Assembly (NCBI GenBank): GCA_046756945.1
Contig: JBHHXI010000124.1
Coordinates: 1-8,612 of the forward strand
Length of the DNA stretch: 8,612 bases
Direction of reading: 5' to 3'
From: JACZQZ01 sp046756945
GTDB lineage: Bacteria > Pseudomonadota > Alphaproteobacteria > Rhodospirillales > 2-02-FULL-58-16
In this document: in pieces, positions 1-8,000 of the stretch
Layout of the letters: each line of letters begins with the position of its first letter
Position numbering within the stretch: the stretch's first letter is position 1
Notes under the pieces: model-generated
Told to the model about the DNA's origin: nothing
Database searches by the model: none
What the model saw: only the letters and a program-made list of their open reading frames with translations
Made by a program: the position numbers and the translations under genes

Positions 1-30
1 CAAGATTACCAAAAGTTAACCCCGAGCCTA

Positions 31-60
31 TTGATTCCGGCCGGTTTGGTGCCATATTAG
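31..60 (+). promoter_or_regulatory. Candidate sigma-70 promoter of the BI-1 gene
   Basis: TTGATT at 31-36 and TATTAG at 55-60 are separated by 18 bases and lie about 40 bases before the start codon of the BI-1 gene. Both hexamers are reasonable matches to the housekeeping consensus. The stretch is AT-richer than the genes around it. The assignment rests on motif and position only. Confidence 0.4.
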
Positions 61-100
61 CGGCAAGTTCTGGCATCAGCAGGTTGAAGGGGGTTTTCAA

Positions 101-838
101 ATGGCTCTCGGACCCGATAAACGATTTGAACTGCGCGCCAAGCCCATGACCCGGGCTGAGGCCGAAGCCGCGGAGATCGACGTCGGCCTGCGCGAGTACA
201 TGCTCAAGGTCTATAACTACATGGCCTCGGGCCTGGCGCTGACCGGGATCGTCGCCTACGGCGTCTCCACCTCGGAGGCGGCCATGCAGGTGATCTTCGG
301 CGGCGGCATACTGTTCTGGGTTATCGCCCTGGCGCCGCTGGGCCTGGTCTTTTACCTGAGCGCGCGCATCAGCTCCATGCGGGCGGGCACCGCCCAGAGC
401 CTGTTCTGGGTGTACGCGGGCCTGATGGGGCTGTCGCTGTCCTTCATTTTCATCGTCTATACGGGGACCAGCATCGCGCGGGTGTTTTTCATCACCGCCG
501 GGACGTTCGCCGGCATGAGCCTGTACGGCTACACGACGAAGCGGGATCTTTCGCGCTTCGGCTCGTTCCTGATGATGGGGCTGATCGGCGTCATCATCGC
601 CAGCGTCGTGAACATGTTCCTGCAGAGCACCGCCATGCACTTCGTCATTTCGGTGATCGGCGTCCTCGTGTTCGTCGGACTGACCGCCTATGACACCCAG
701 GCCATCAAGGACATTTATTCCGAGTCCGATTCGGACGAGGTGTACAGCAAGAAGGCCATCATGGGGGCGCTCAGGCTGTATCTGGACTTCATCAACCTGT
801 TCATCCTGCTGCTGCAGTTGTTCGGCTCGCGCCGGTAA
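101..838 (+). CDS. Bax inhibitor-1/YccA family membrane protein
   Basis: The 245-residue inner-membrane protein belongs to the Bax inhibitor-1 (TMBIM/YccA/YetJ) family. Structurally studied bacterial members are pH-sensitive calcium leak channels, and E. coli YccA modulates the FtsH protease; which role applies here is unknown. A soluble N-terminus of about 40 residues carries the typical VGLREYMLKVYNYMASGLAL block (28-47). About seven hydrophobic segments follow, near 43-58, 64-88, 98-119, 127-144, 155-174, 180-197 and 224-241. The family signatures TAYDTQ (195-200) and LYLDFINLF (226-234) supply Asp198 and Asp229, which correspond to the paired aspartates of the YetJ pH sensor. Length is normal for the family. 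The start is fixed by a good ribosome site, AAGGGGG at 87-93, seven bases before ATG. The gene appears to be monocistronic, with its own promoter and a strong terminator just after it. Confidence 0.95.
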   Translation: MALGPDKRFELRAKPMTRAEAEAAEIDVGLREYMLKVYNYMASGLALTGIVAYGVSTSEAAMQVIFGGGILFWVIALAPLGLVFYLSARISSMRAGTAQSLFWVYAGLMGLSLSFIFIVYTGTSIARVFFITAGTFAGMSLYGYTTKRDLSRFGSFLMMGLIGVIIASVVNMFLQSTAMHFVISVIGVLVFVGLTAYDTQAIKDIYSESDSDEVYSKKAIMGALRLYLDFINLFILLLQLFGSRR

Positions 839-861
839 GATCAACACACGCACCAAGACCG

Positions 862-896
862 ACCGCCCGGGGGGTCGCCTCCGGGCGGTTTTTCTT
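862..896 (+). terminator. Intrinsic terminator after the BI-1 gene
   Basis: A perfect 9-bp stem, ACCGCCCGG (862-870) with CCGGGCGGT (881-889), encloses a 10-base loop and runs into the T-rich tract TTTTTCTTT. It lies 24 bases after the BI-1 stop codon. This is a textbook Rho-independent terminator and separates the BI-1 gene from the downstream nitroreductase gene. Confidence 0.9.
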
Positions 897-994
897 TGCC
901 GCCGCGGAGCCGCCGCCGGATCGCGCGCACCGCCGGTAGTGTGGTAGCGTGGCGGCGAGCCAACGGTCCATCGGCCAAACATCGGAAAACAGCC

Positions 995-1618
995 ATGCAC
1001 AACCCCGCACCCGTCGATCACCCGGTGCACGAACTCATCCAGCGGCGGTGGAGCCCGCGGGTGTTTTCGGACCGGCCGGTCGAGGCGGCGACGCTTCTCA
1101 CCGTCCTCGAGGCCGCCCGCTGGGCGCCGTCGTCGTACAACGAACAGCCCTGGTCCCTGATCGTCGCCACCCGCGAGGCGCCTGAGGACTTCGAGCGCCT
1201 GCTCGCCTGCCTGGCGCCGGGCAACCAGTCCTGGGCGCGCCATGCGCCGGTGCTCATGCTTTCGGTGGCCAAGCTGGCCTTCCAGCGCAACGGCAAGCCC
1301 AACCGCCATGCCCTGCACGACGTCGGGCTGGCGTCCGCCCAGCTCGCCCTCCAGGCCACGGCCCTCGGCCTCGCCGTGCATTTCATGGCCGGCTTCGACG
1401 GGGCGCTGGCGCGAGAGACCTTCGCCATACCGGACGGCTTCGAGCCGGCCGCGGCGGCCGCCCTCGGCTATCACGAAAAGACCGGCGATGTGCCCGGCGA
1501 GGCGCGCGAGAATGCCCCGGCGCCGCGCCAGCGCAAGCCTCTCGGGGATTTCGTCTTCTCGCGGACCTGGGGGGAACCGGCGGCGCTGCTCACCGATGCA
1601 CAGAGCACGAAGGCTTGA
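995..1618 (+). CDS. Nitroreductase family protein (FMN-dependent oxidoreductase)
   Basis: The product is a 207-residue cytoplasmic flavoprotein of the nitroreductase superfamily. Members bind FMN as dimers and reduce nitro compounds, quinones or other electron acceptors with NAD(P)H; the physiological substrate here is unknown. The N-terminal FMN-phosphate motif RRWSPRVFSDRPV (17-29) and the APSSYNEQPW block (44-53) are both clear. A central helix follows (HDVGLASAQLALQATALGL, about 108-126), then the ALGYH strand near 156-160. Length is typical for the compact bacterial members. The ATG at 995 is preferred over the in-frame ATG at 896: the extra 33 residues are Arg-rich, unlike the family, and that earlier start sits in the T-tract of the preceding terminator. 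Only a weak GGAAAA lies about ten bases upstream. No clear promoter was found in the 98-base gap before it. Confidence 0.9.
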   Translation: MHNPAPVDHPVHELIQRRWSPRVFSDRPVEAATLLTVLEAARWAPSSYNEQPWSLIVATREAPEDFERLLACLAPGNQSWARHAPVLMLSVAKLAFQRNGKPNRHALHDVGLASAQLALQATALGLAVHFMAGFDGALARETFAIPDGFEPAAAAALGYHEKTGDVPGEARENAPAPRQRKPLGDFVFSRTWGEPAALLTDAQSTKA

Positions 1619-1742
1619 GGCAATAAAATTGAACCCCTGAGCCCACAGGGACCATTGATACCACAGAGAAAGAGACTAAAGAGCAAATCAAACGCGGCGC
1701 GCCGCACCGCGTGCTGATGTGGTCCGCCGACCCCGAAGCGTC

Positions 1743-1870
1743 GTTTATCCGTGTCCATCCGTGTTCATCCGTGTCACAGGATCGCGCGCAGTGAGAGCGG
1801 AATTTCATCGGCGCGGAACGGTGAACGGTGGAAGTTGAACACGGATGGACGTGAATAAACACGGATGAAC
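1743..1870. repeat. Inverted CATCCGTGT repeat element
   Basis: The left arm (1743-1773) consists of three near-identical units of about nine bases: TTATCCGTG, TCCATCCGTG, TTCATCCGTG. The right arm (1837-1870) carries the same kind of units in reverse orientation, reading GTTCATCCGTG, TTTATTCACG, TCCATCCGTG on the minus strand. About 63 bases separate the arms. The composition is unlike the neighbouring genes and there is no open frame of interest. Similar CATCCGTGT-type strings recur as non-coding dispersed repeats in many bacterial genomes, so this is probably one copy of a family. Only one copy lies in this window. Confidence 0.65.
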
Positions 1871-1952
1871 GTCCGCCTCGACGAATGCATGGAATGGTTT
1901 GCCGAAAAGATCATCCGGGCAGGTTTTCGACGTCTGGAATGAACATCGAACT

Positions 1953-1982
1953 CGGGATTTCAGCGGGATTCTTGAAATCCCG
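1953..1982 (-). terminator. Hairpin just after the ABC transporter operon
   Basis: CGGGATTTC (1953-1961) and GAAATCCCG (1974-1982) form a perfect 9-bp stem with a 12-base loop. The hairpin begins two bases past the TAA stop codon of the ATPase gene on the minus strand. No proper T tract follows on that strand (AGTTCGATGTT), so it may act as a weak terminator or as a 3' end-protecting hairpin. Confidence 0.45.
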
Positions 1983-1984
1983 TA

Positions 1985-2764
1985 TTACTCCACCGGATCC
2001 TCGTCCGCGGTTTCCGCCAGTCCCGCCAGCAGCTTGGGGTGCCGGTCCAGCAGGTCGAGGCGCAAGGCCTCTATATCGGCGCCCTCGGGCTGGCGCGGCC
2101 TGGGCAGGTCGACGGGCAGATCGAGCACGATGCGGCCCGGGCCGGGGGACATGAACAGCACCCGGTCGGCCAGATAGAGCGCCTCGCGCAGATCGTGGGT
2201 GACGAACAGCACCGTCGTCGGGCGGCGCGCGCAGAGGTCCAGGAGAAGCCTTCTCAGCCGGTTGGCCACCGGCGTATCCAGCGACAGGAAGGGCTCGTCC
2301 AGAAGCAACAGCCTGGGCCCGGTGACGAACGCCCGGGCCAGGGCGACGCGGCGCTGCATGCCGCCCGACAGGCGGTGGGGAAAGGCGTCCATGACGTCGC
2401 CCAGGCCCATCTCCCGCAACAGGGTCTCGGTGCGGCCGTCGGCCGGTTCGCCGTCGCCCAGCACCAGGCGGACGTTGTCGTGGACGGTGAGCCACGGCAT
2501 CAGCCGGGGCGCCTGGAACATGTAGCCGGTGAGCGGCCCGTCCGCCGGCGCCGCGCCGGCGACGCGGACCTCGCCCTCGACCTCGGAATCGAGGCCGCTG
2601 ATGATGTTCAGCAGCGTCGTCTTGCCGCAGCCCGAGGGCCCGACGATGCAGGTGAACTCGCCTTCGGGAACGGTGAAGGCGAGGCCGGCAAGGGCCACCA
2701 CCTCGCCCCCGGCCGGGCGGCCCGGGTATGCCTTCCTGGTGATGCCGATCTCCAGCGCGTTCAT
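1985..2764 (-). CDS. ABC transporter ATP-binding protein (NitT/TauT/SsuB type)
   Basis: The 259-residue cytoplasmic ATPase drives the importer encoded by the neighbouring genes. All nucleotide-binding motifs are intact: Walker A GPSGCGKT (43-50), Q-loop YMFQ (81-84, followed by APRLMPW), signature LSGGMQRR (132-139), Walker B RLLLLDEP (151-158), D-loop SLD (161-163) and switch His190 in FVTHD. The Q-loop wording (FQAPRLMPWLTV) and the C-terminal EALYLADRV region are those of the nitrate/sulfonate/taurine subfamily. The ATG at 2764 overlaps the permease stop codon as ATGA, so translation is probably coupled; no independent ribosome site is evident. A longer open frame reaching to 3529 exists, but its N-terminal part is only the permease gene read in another frame. 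Substrate cannot be read from this subunit. Confidence 0.93.
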   Translation of the reverse strand: MNALEIGITRKAYPGRPAGGEVVALAGLAFTVPEGEFTCIVGPSGCGKTTLLNIISGLDSEVEGEVRVAGAAPADGPLTGYMFQAPRLMPWLTVHDNVRLVLGDGEPADGRTETLLREMGLGDVMDAFPHRLSGGMQRRVALARAFVTGPRLLLLDEPFLSLDTPVANRLRRLLLDLCARRPTTVLFVTHDLREALYLADRVLFMSPGPGRIVLDLPVDLPRPRQPEGADIEALRLDLLDRHPKLLAGLAETADEDPVE

Positions 2765-3522
2765 GGGCGCCACGCCGTCAGGCGGCGCTCCAGGGGGGCA
2801 AGCACGAACAGCTCGATGGCCATGACCACGGCGATGAAGGCGAAGCTGTAGGCGAGGATGCTGGTGATGTCGAAGAACTGGAAAAAGACGAACAGCTTGA
2901 AGCCCACCCCGTCGCTGCGCCCCAGCAACTCGACCACCAGCACGATCTTCCAGATCAGGGCCAGGCCCGTGCGCGCCGAGGCCATGACGTAGGGGTACAG
3001 CTGCGGCAGGGTGATCTTCAGGAACGCCCGCCGCCGGGACAGCCGGAAGGCCTGGGCCACCTGCAACAGGTCGCGGTCGATGGCGCGGGCGCCCTCGCGC
3101 ATGGTGACCACGACGAGGGGGATCTTGTTGACGGCCACCGCCAGGATGGCCGCCGTCTCGGTGAGCCCGAACCACACGTAACAGAGGATGATGATGACCA
3201 GGGCCGGGATGTTCAGGCCGACCACCAGCCAGCTGTCGAGCAGCAGGTCGGCGCGCCGGTTGCGCCCCATGACGATGCCGGCGGCGGCGCCGATGGCCAT
3301 GGCGATGACGAAACTGACCGCCACCCGGGCCAGGGTGATGCCCACATGGACCACCAGGTCGCCGGCGACCGCGCCCGTGTACATGGCGACCAGCACCACC
3401 CAGGGACCGGGCAGGAGGCGGCTGTCGGCGAGGCCGGCGCCGGCCTGCCACAGGGCGACGAAGGCGGCCAGCGACAAGGCGCGCAGCCAGGGCTCGGGGA
3501 TGGCGGTCAGGGATGGGCGCAT
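2761..3522 (-). CDS. ABC transporter permease (TauC/SsuC type)
   Basis: The 253-residue inner-membrane permease belongs to the binding-protein-dependent transport family (BPD_transp_1) and forms the channel of the importer. About six hydrophobic segments are visible, near 14-32, 62-85, 98-119, 122-140, 181-200 and 222-243. The cytoplasmic coupling (EAA) loop lies at about 155-175 and reads VAQAFRLSRRRAFLKITLPQ, with the usual LPQLYPY continuation. The LLPGPWVVL block near 36-44 is typical of TauC/SsuC/NtrB proteins. The ATG at 3522 gives a family-typical length; the ribosome site is weak (CGGAT). Its last bases overlap the ATPase start. On the upstream side, 252 bases of non-coding repeat sequence separate it from the binding-protein gene, which is unusually wide for one transport operon. 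Confidence 0.93.
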   Translation of the reverse strand: MRPSLTAIPEPWLRALSLAAFVALWQAGAGLADSRLLPGPWVVLVAMYTGAVAGDLVVHVGITLARVAVSFVIAMAIGAAAGIVMGRNRRADLLLDSWLVVGLNIPALVIIILCYVWFGLTETAAILAVAVNKIPLVVVTMREGARAIDRDLLQVAQAFRLSRRRAFLKITLPQLYPYVMASARTGLALIWKIVLVVELLGRSDGVGFKLFVFFQFFDITSILAYSFAFIAVVMAIELFVLAPLERRLTAWRP

Positions 3523-3573
3523 GGATCAAGGATCCGCATTATCAACACGCAAATGCATAAGTTCCGGGCTATG

Positions 3574-3601
3574 TCTGACGGATACGCTCTGACGGATACG
3601 C
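3574..3601. repeat. Perfect 14-bp tandem duplication
   Basis: TCTGACGGATACGC occurs twice head to tail, at 3574-3587 and 3588-3601, without mismatch. It begins about 50 bases upstream of the permease start codon. It could be a slippage product, part of the adjacent repeat element or a paired protein-binding site. Confidence 0.85.
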
Positions 3602-3652
3602 GCCCGGGCGCCGGATTTTCTGGATACCCGGGATCGCGCAGCCCCTCTCCTT

Positions 3653-3721
3653 CTCTCTGCGTTCCTCCGCGTCCTCCGCGTGGATTTTTTTCAACGCCGA
3701 GGGCGCAGAGGGACGCCGAGG
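3653..3721. repeat. Inverted CTCYGCGTC-type interspersed repeat
   Basis: The left arm (about 3653-3680) is made of units CTCTGCGTTC, CTCCGCGTC, CTCCGCGT. After a short T-rich centre (TGGATTTTTTTC), the right arm (3693-3721) carries the same units inverted, reading CCTCGGCGTC, CCTCTGCGC, CCTCGGCGTT on the minus strand. This arrangement is typical of a dispersed non-coding repeat seen in many bacterial genomes. The T run lies in the hairpin centre and not after the stem, so it is not an ordinary terminator for either strand. Confidence 0.7.
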
Positions 3722-3774
3722 TCGGCCGGGACATTCGTGACGGCGCATGAATTCCGGCCTTCCGTATACCACGG

Positions 3775-4845
3775 TCAAAAGGTGAAGCCGGACCAGAACG
3801 TCCCCGGCGCCAGCGTCCTGCTGTTGCCGACCAGGTCGGGGCCGCCAAGGTCGGCCAGGGTCTTGAACAGCGCCTTGGCGGCGGCCACGTCCCTGCCGGT
3901 GAAGGAGGTCGGCAGGCCGGCCCGGTAGGCCTGCCTGAGGGCGACGAAGGTGGCCTCGTCGCCGGCCCTGATGAGCGGCCGCAGGCGTTCCCATTCCGCG
4001 TCCGAGGTTGCCATGATCCTCTTCGCGGCCAGGGACGCCCGGAGGAACCCCCGGATGGCGGCGCCGTTGCCCTTGGCCCAGGCCTCGCTGAACACCCAGC
4101 CGATGATCGGCGGCCGCGCCTCGACGCCGAGCGCCGGCAGCACGTCGGCGACGGCAATCAGTTCCGTCATGCCGCGGGCCTTCAGCCGCGCCGTGTAATG
4201 CCAGAAGTTCAACACCGCCGGCAGGTCGCCGCGCAGCAGGATTTCGTTGAGCAGCGGCGGCGCCGCGAAGACGGGCTCGGCGATGTCGGCGAGGTCCACG
4301 CCGAGGGTCTTCTTGGCGTAGGCGCGGAGCATCAGCCAGCTCTTGTCGACGGCGCTCCCGGCGACGCCGATGCGCCGGCCGCGAAGGTCGGCGAGGGTGG
4401 ATATCCCGGCGTCGGGCCGCACCATCAGGCCGCCCGCGGCCATGGAATGGGGAACGAACGTGTAATCGGCGCCGTCGGCGCGGCGGCGCGAGACCCACAC
4501 CCAGTCGGTGACGATGACGTCCACGGCGCCGCCCTGCAGGGCCACGGCGGCGGCGTTCTTGCCCCCCAGCCCGACGACCTCGAGCGCGATGCCCTCTTTC
4601 CGGTCCAGCCCGTGGTGCCTGATCACGTCCAGTTCCCAGTTCACGGTGCCGAAGGCGAGAACCCCGGCGCGGACCTTGAGGGGCGCGCCGGCGCCCGCCG
4701 GGGCCGGCGGGCCGAGGACCAGCGCCCCGGCGAGCAAAAGGAACCCCAGGAGCCGGCGCAACGGCGCGCCCGGCGTGGCGGCGTCCTGTGCCGCCGCGCC
4801 TGTCGCCGCATCCCCGCCGGTGAGGCCTGTCCGCGTCCATCCCAT
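3775..4845 (-). CDS. ABC transporter substrate-binding protein (NMT1/SsuA/TauA-like)
   Basis: The 356-residue product is a periplasmic solute-binding protein that delivers ligand to the permease encoded downstream. A secretion signal is clear but has a long leader: Arg-Arg at 30-31, hydrophobic core about 32-48, likely cleavage after Ala54 (PAGAGA|PLKV). The mature part has the two-lobed NMT1/SsuA look, with a VDVIVTDWVW strand near 108-117, the hinge segment ISTLADLRGRRIGVAG (148-163) and NFWHYTARLKARG near 213-225. Ligand is unknown; sulfonate, taurine, nitrate and pyrimidine-precursor binders share this fold. Three starts compete. GTG at 4881 would leave only about 13 bases of leader behind the TATAAT box. 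ATG at 4845 has GGGAGGG about 12 bases upstream. TTG at 4761 would give a compact signal peptide but has no ribosome site. ATG 4845 is preferred. Confidence 0.9.
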   Translation of the reverse strand: MGWTRTGLTGGDAATGAAAQDAATPGAPLRRLLGFLLLAGALVLGPPAPAGAGAPLKVRAGVLAFGTVNWELDVIRHHGLDRKEGIALEVVGLGGKNAAAVALQGGAVDVIVTDWVWVSRRRADGADYTFVPHSMAAGGLMVRPDAGISTLADLRGRRIGVAGSAVDKSWLMLRAYAKKTLGVDLADIAEPVFAAPPLLNEILLRGDLPAVLNFWHYTARLKARGMTELIAVADVLPALGVEARPPIIGWVFSEAWAKGNGAAIRGFLRASLAAKRIMATSDAEWERLRPLIRAGDEATFVALRQAYRAGLPTSFTGRDVAAAKALFKTLADLGGPDLVGNSRTLAPGTFWSGFTF

Positions 4846-4900
4846 GGGGTAATCCGTCCCTCCCTGCGCCTCCCCTCCCACCGGGGAAACGGGAAAAGCG

Positions 4901-4929
4901 ATTATAGGTGTGTAATTTAGCTGATACAG
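4901..4929 (-). promoter_or_regulatory. Candidate promoter of the ABC transporter operon
   Basis: On the minus strand a perfect TATAAT (4906-4901) lies 17 bases after CTGTAT (4929-4924), a poor -35 match. Transcription would begin near 4894 and give a leader of about 50 bases to the ATG at 4845. The surrounding 25 bases are markedly AT-rich in a GC-rich region. The poor -35 suggests help from an activator or a weak promoter. Confidence 0.5.
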
Positions 4930-5055
4930 GCCACTAGATGATATCGCCGACGATTCTTATGATGCGGCGGCGGCGATGGCGACCACGATCACCGGGACAA
5001 CGATTCCGGCCCCGGCCCTGCCGCGGCATCCAATCGCGCCGCCGCGCCCCGCCCC

Positions 5056-8000
5056 TCATGCCCCGGGACGGACGACCAGACACCCCATGTTGTCCTTGGC
5101 CAGTTTCGCGCACAGGGCACGCGCGGCGGCTTTGTCGGCGAAGGGGCCGGCGCGCAGGCGGTAGAACACCCCCTTTTCCGGCCCGAGATCGACCTTGGTG
5201 ACGGACAGGGCCAGTCTCCCCAGCAGATTCAATTTCTTGCGCCGCAAGCGTTTCCATTCGTCCCGCGCCCCCTCCAGGGACCGCTCGGCGGCCAGCTGGA
5301 CCTTGTAGGCCGGCGCCGTCCCGGCCTCCTTGGCCGGCGTCCTGGCCTCCTTGGCCGGCGTCTTGGCAGCCGGCGCCGGAGGCGCCGGGGGCGGCGGCAC
5401 CGCTGCCAGGGTCGCCCGGGTTTCGCGTTTCCTGTCCTCGGCCATGGCGGTTTCCACGGTAAAGTCGACGCCGTTTATGACGGTACTATCGCCATGAATT
5501 CCGACGGCGCTTTCGGCGGATGCCGTCAGATTCAACCGGGCCATCTGCGCCGGGTCTATCCTGACGACGTAATGGCCCGGGGGCACGAATTCAAAGAGGT
5601 AGAACCCGTCGAAGGCGGTCTTTACCTCCGTCACCACCTTGCCCTCGGTGTCCAGGAGTTGCACCACGACGTCGGCGAGTTCGTGCTCGGACGTGCCTTG
5701 ACGCCGGTATACCGTGCCGTCCACTTCGCCGGTGGAAACGACCGCAAAATCGGTTTGCCCGACGACCCCGGGTCGCACGACGACGGCTACGCCCTCGGGC
5801 CGCGGAATCCAAAACGGATCTTCCAGGCTTTTGCGCAGGATGGTGAAATTGGTGGACGTGTGGGGCGGCAGGCCGGTGATGAACGCGGTGCCGTCTTCGC
5901 CGGTAGGCGTGGCGATCCTGCGGTTGTTGGCGGTGAACGTCACTCCCTCGATCGGTTTGTCGCCGGCATCGAACCGGCCGTTCTGGTTGTCATCGAGGAA
6001 GACGCGGGCCGACATCGCGCCCTTGTCGGCGATTTTCCGCCCGCTGGCGCTCCATCGGCCGGCGCGCGGTTCGCGGCCGAGCGAGAAGGACAGCGTGAGC
6101 CGTGCGTTCAGCTCGTTGTTGGTGGAATAGTCACCCAGGAGGCCCAGGGCGAACCAATCGAAACGATTGTTCAGGCCGGCGGTATAGGTGGTGATCCTGT
6201 CGCCGTTCAGTTCGCGTTGGATGGCGAAGCGGGCACTGTAATCACGGTCGATCAGCCAGTCCGCGGTGATCGTGCTGGTGGTAAATTGTTTCACCGGCTT
6301 CAGTTCATAGCTCAACGAGCTGCGCAGTGCCAACCGTCCGTAGCGCCCTCCCGTAAACAGGTCGCCGGTCAGGGTTGTGTTATTTGACCCATTGTCGCGA
6401 TCCCGCTGCCATGCCAGGTTGTTGGACACCGACAGCCCGTTCAACGCGGCCGAAAGCCGGTTGGTAATCTTTGTTTCCGTGCGCCCCGATTTTTCAGTAT
6501 TGTGCTCGGCGGTCAGGCTGTACGGGATGCGGAGCAGCACCGGCACCGGGATGACGCCGTCGACCCGCAGTTTGGAGCGGCTCTGCACCTCGCTATCGGT
6601 GGCCTCCACCCGCTCGCTTTCGAAACCGGAGAACCGGCTGTGCTCGCCGCTAAGGTTCAAGATGCCGGCAAGGCCGGTCTGCAGTCCCAGCCTTCCGGCC
6701 CAGCCGCCGACGCTGTCACGCACGACGTCAACCTGCCCGAAGACCGGTCCCATCACCCCGCGCGCGCCGATGCCGGCGTATGAGCGCCGGCCGTCGTCTA
6801 ACGGTATGGTGCTCGCGTTGGCGGTAAGGGACAGATTGCGGGTCAGGCCGTGCTCGAACTCGACGAAGGCACGGTTCTTGCCTTGCAGCCCATCGTCGGT
6901 GGATTTGGTGTCACCGGTCAGCAGACGCCGATCCTGCTGGTTGACGGCAATTCGAAAGAAATTTTTGCCCGGCGGCAACTGCTTCTGGCCGACGAGGATG
7001 CGTCTCACTTCCTCGCGCCGTTGTCCCTGCGGACCGTAAAACTTCAGACGCAGGCGATTGAACCCGAAGAGAAGCGGCACATTCTCGAAATCATAAAGCC
7101 CGTCTGTCCGGGAAGCCTGGAAATCCAGCAATACCTCGTTGCGGTAGAGTTCGACCTCCCAGCCCACCGGGAGGTCGCCGTGAAGCGTAATCGTGTCGAA
7201 CTCGGTCGATCGGTATAAAGGGAAACTCGAAACCTCGGCGCCCTGGCCAAGCTGGCTGCGCGAGATCAACGTCAGGTTCGGCGTGAAAATGTCACCGAAT
7301 GCGAAATCGGTGGCTCCAAGGCCGCCAAGCAGACCGCCTTCCGGGTCCTTACGGCCGAGCGTGAGGCGCGCCTGGTCCACAGTATCGTCGTCGTTGCCGG
7401 TAACGAAGAGACGGGCGTTCATGTGAAGGACATCGCCCGTGGCGGTGGTGTCATAGCGGATCCGTTGTTCGCTTTTGCCCTGTCCGTCGCGGCGGAACGC
7501 GGATTCAACGCTGGTATCGATAAAGGGCCAGGTCAGTGCCTGGTACGGAATGTCCTTCCTGGGATAGCCAGGGCTTTCCCGTTTCCGTCTCCCCTGCAGT
7601 TTCCCCCACCTTTTTTCCCGTGCCAGACGCTGCTCGATGGGGAGCGGCTCACGGGAGGTCACGATGACCAGCAAGTTGGCAAGATCAAACGAGATATCGA
7701 CGGGAAACCAGTGCGTCAGCAACCGGGCGTCGACGAAAATATCCTCGGTGTGCGCTTCCGCCAGGTGGGGATTGTACGAGGTGCGCTTGCCTTCGACGAT
7801 CGCCTCATGTCGCGCCAGGTCCATCGAGAAAAGCCGGTTCTCGCTGAGGAACCAGCCGTTGGCACGACCGCTCCCGGGCTCGACGGTAATGGGAAAATCA
7901 AGCGCGCGAACGAACTCGCCCAGAGGCAGGAGCAGGCCGCCGCCGTCCAGGTAGCCGACCAAAGCATCCTTGAGGGTGAAGTTCTTGAACCGCAGCTGGA

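Larger units (their letters stand above)
1619..1984. other. Gene-free gap with dispersed-repeat sequence
   Basis: This stretch lies between the convergent nitroreductase gene and ABC transporter operon. Parts of it are clearly AT-richer than the genes around it. Its reading frames on both strands look like chance. After the nitroreductase stop, CCCTG (1635-1639) and CAGGG (1646-1650) form a weak 5-bp hairpin without a T tract. A purine-rich CCACAGAG-type segment (about 1661-1683) resembles half of a widespread bacterial interspersed repeat. It is followed by the inverted CATCCGTGT repeat and a terminator-like hairpin, both listed separately. Confidence 0.7.
3523..3774. other. Repeat-bearing spacer inside the ABC operon
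   Basis: The spacer separates the binding-protein and permease genes. It contains a 14-bp tandem duplication next to the permease and an inverted GC/purine-type repeat element in the middle, both listed separately. I see no convincing promoter for the permease, although AT-rich sequence at about 3530-3560 could hold a weak one. Open frames crossing the spacer use unlikely composition and are not genes. Confidence 0.6.

Noticed and set aside
896..994. Earlier ATG for the nitroreductase gene
   Set aside because: It would begin in the T-tract of the BI-1 terminator and add 33 Arg-rich residues not seen in the family.
1743..1870. CRISPR array
   Set aside because: The units are about nine bases long, sit directly next to each other and are inverted between arms; there are no regular spacers.
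1985..3529. A 514-residue minus-strand open frame joining permease and ATPase
   Set aside because: Its first 255 residues are the permease gene read in the wrong frame (Arg/Pro/Gly-rich, no membrane segments); the two genes are separate and overlap by ATGA.
3569..4840. A 423-residue minus-strand open frame over the binding-protein gene
   Set aside because: It is Arg/Gly/Ala-rich with no recognisable domain and runs through the repeat spacer, while the other frame gives a clean secreted binding protein.
5494..6387. Long plus-strand open frames opposite the usher-like gene (also 7423-8226)
   Set aside because: They are antisense shadows from high GC at third codon positions; no domain pattern and no ribosome site.
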